Shown piece after piece: positions 62,805-64,000 of a stretch of 64,000 bases of DNA. Below the pieces are notes generated by a model. That model was given only the letters and a program-made list of their open reading frames with translations, searched no databases and was not told the DNA's origin. Positions within the stretch are counted from its first letter, which is position 1; the number at the start of each line of letters is the position of its first letter. Origin of the DNA: Heloderma charlesbogerti (taxonomy: Eukaryota > Chordata > Lepidosauria > Squamata > Helodermatidae); the NCBI GenBank assembly GCA_026122225.1, contig JANEZZ010001905.1:2170001-2234000 (forward strand), in the 5' to 3' direction. A program made the translations under genes and the position numbers.

Positions 62805-63345
62805 ATATTTTTTGTGTTTTTGTTTGTTTAAAAAATATAAGGAAAATAATCCAGTGTGGCTTACAGTAGAAATAAAATGCAAATAAGATCAGCGCAACAT
62901 AAACAATTAAACTTAACAGGCAGCTAAATAAAATCTCACCCAACATAAACAAAAAACAAAAACAACTACCAATAGAATTAAAAGAACCCAAATACCAGCA
63001 CCTTGAACAAAACACAGACACACAGCAGAATCAGCAGAACCACTGGAAGAATTGCCAGCAAAACTAGGGTTTGATGTGGTGATGAAAAGAAATCACAGAG
63101 AAGACTAGGCGGGCTTCCTTAGAGGGAGCTTTCCACAGTGTCAACGCCACCACTGAGAAGGCCTTGCTCATTGTATTCTGCTGCTAAAATTCCAGCAGCA
63201 GGGGGCCAGGAACCCAACCTCAAATGCTGCCTAGAGAGAGAGACTGGGGGTGGGGGGAGAGATGGGGGGTAGAATATCGAAGCAGGGCATCCTTTCAGTA
63301 CGTCGCTCCCAAGCCATCCCTGCCTTGGTCTCAGAAACAAGTGTA
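62805..63345 (-). mobile_element. L2-type LINE 3' end (antisense)
   Basis: ATAATCCAGTGTGGCTTACAG and AAATAAAATCTCACCC at the UTR side; GGGAGCTTTCCACAGTGTC, CGCCACCACTGAGAAGGCC and GTACGTCGCTCCCAAGCC at the coding side, as in the other antisense L2 ends. Confidence 0.68.
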
Positions 63346-63689
63346 CCTGTGGGATGCTCCTTGGCCCATATGCCTACAAAATTCTCAGATGCAGGAGCCT
63401 CTGTGGAAAAACAGAGATGGAGCGGTGGAGGGGGGTCACCTCACAATGTGGCCACGTAGAGTGCCAACAGGTGTCCTGAGCTTCTCCCCTTGTGTGACTG
63501 AACTTGCATCCCCCCCTCTGCCCCGCATCATTGGTTCAAGTGACGTGATTGTCTCTTGAGCTGCAGACATTGGCTCTTTCACACAGAATGCTAAGACCAG
63601 CCTCATCATTGAGGGAACAGCCATGCTTTTATAGGGTCTCCCCCCACGCCAACAGGCCCTGCTCAACCCTGCCTCTGATTCATCCCTTA

Positions 63690-63812
63690 GGAGAGGGGTG
63701 GGCAGAAGGTAATCTCCAGATGTTTGGGACTTCAACTCCCAGAAGCCAGCATGGCCAATGGTCATGGTCAGGAAGGCTGTGAGCTGAAGGCCCAAACATC
63801 TGGAGCTCTACT
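63690..63812. mobile_element. palindromic MITE, GGGGTGGGCAG end type
   Basis: GAGAGGGGTGGGCAGAAGG, CCAGATGTTTGGGACTTCAACT, CAGCATGGCCAATGGTCATGG, then GCTGAAGGCCCAAACATCTGG. The right end is frayed. Confidence 0.75.
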
Positions 63813-64000
63813 TCCTGCCCTCCAGACCCTGCCCACTCTGCCATCCCGCTGGGGGCCTGATCCTTCACGCCAGCCAGCCGCCGTGCAGCCAGAGGCAAAC
63901 CACACCGCCCGGAGCTGCGTGCATCTCTAAAGCGCAGGTGCCGCTTCCAGCCCGCCTGCGCTTCCACCGGAGCTGCGCGAAGCTCTCGTCAGCCTGCCTG
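63813..64000. other. GC- and CpG-rich window end
   Basis: Local rise in GC and CpG (for example GCAGCCGCCGTGCAGCC-like and GGAGCTGCGCGAAGC words). Too short to call a CpG island or promoter. It lies on the 5' side of the LPP coding start, which makes it worth noting only. Confidence 0.2.

Noticed and set aside
63813..64000. CpG island or LPP promoter
   Set aside because: Under 200 bp visible at the window edge; no transcription-start evidence and the distance to the LPP exon proves nothing.

Overview
This is vertebrate genomic DNA, almost certainly from a squamate reptile (lizard or snake). The evidence is the repeat content: BovB (RTE-clade) LINEs next to CR1/L3-type and L2-type LINEs, MIR-like and CR1-tailed tRNA-type SINEs, PIF/Harbinger-type and hAT-type MITEs, and long AC/TG microsatellites. 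There are no bacterial or viral operons, and most long open frames are chance frames or decayed reverse transcriptases.

I recognise one host gene. On the minus strand, 38549-38750 is the first coding exon of LPP (LIM domain containing preferred translocation partner in lipoma). It has a polypyrimidine/AG acceptor 9 nt before the ATG, 64 full codons that match the LPP N-terminus, and a GTAAGG donor. LPP is very long with huge introns in vertebrates, so 1-38548 is read as downstream intron and 38751-64000 as upstream intron or 5' region. No second LPP exon was found.

The rest is layered transposon debris with a few unique stretches that may hold conserved regulatory DNA. Roughly: 0.9-9.3 kb holds hAT-like MITEs, SINEs, L2 tails and a solo LTR. 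12.8-19.6 kb holds a near full-length-ORF2 CR1, an L2 with RT motifs, and a three-level nest (CR1 tail, then solo LTR, then a palindromic hAT MITE). 20-30 kb holds L2 and CR1 tails, Harbinger MITEs and two hAT MITEs. 30.7-34.3 kb holds two BovB LINEs. 37-42.2 kb holds the LPP exon between two elements built of nested palindromes. 44-47 kb holds CR1 tails and a BovB inserted into a palindromic MITE. 48-64 kb holds further MITEs, SINEs, a long perfect inverted repeat and another solo LTR.

The most interesting material is (1) a hAT-type non-autonomous family (18601-19162, 37031-37996, 41618-about 42179) made of concentric palindromes, with verifiable 8-bp target duplications at two copies; (2) an LTR family (8768-9297, 18442-19548, 61391-61943, and probably about 14569-15088) that carries a recurrent reading frame with an acidic Ser/Glu cluster and an Arg-rich tail ending at the same stop; and (3) several insertions whose target duplications allow a relative chronology. 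All family names come from recognition of motifs without a database search.
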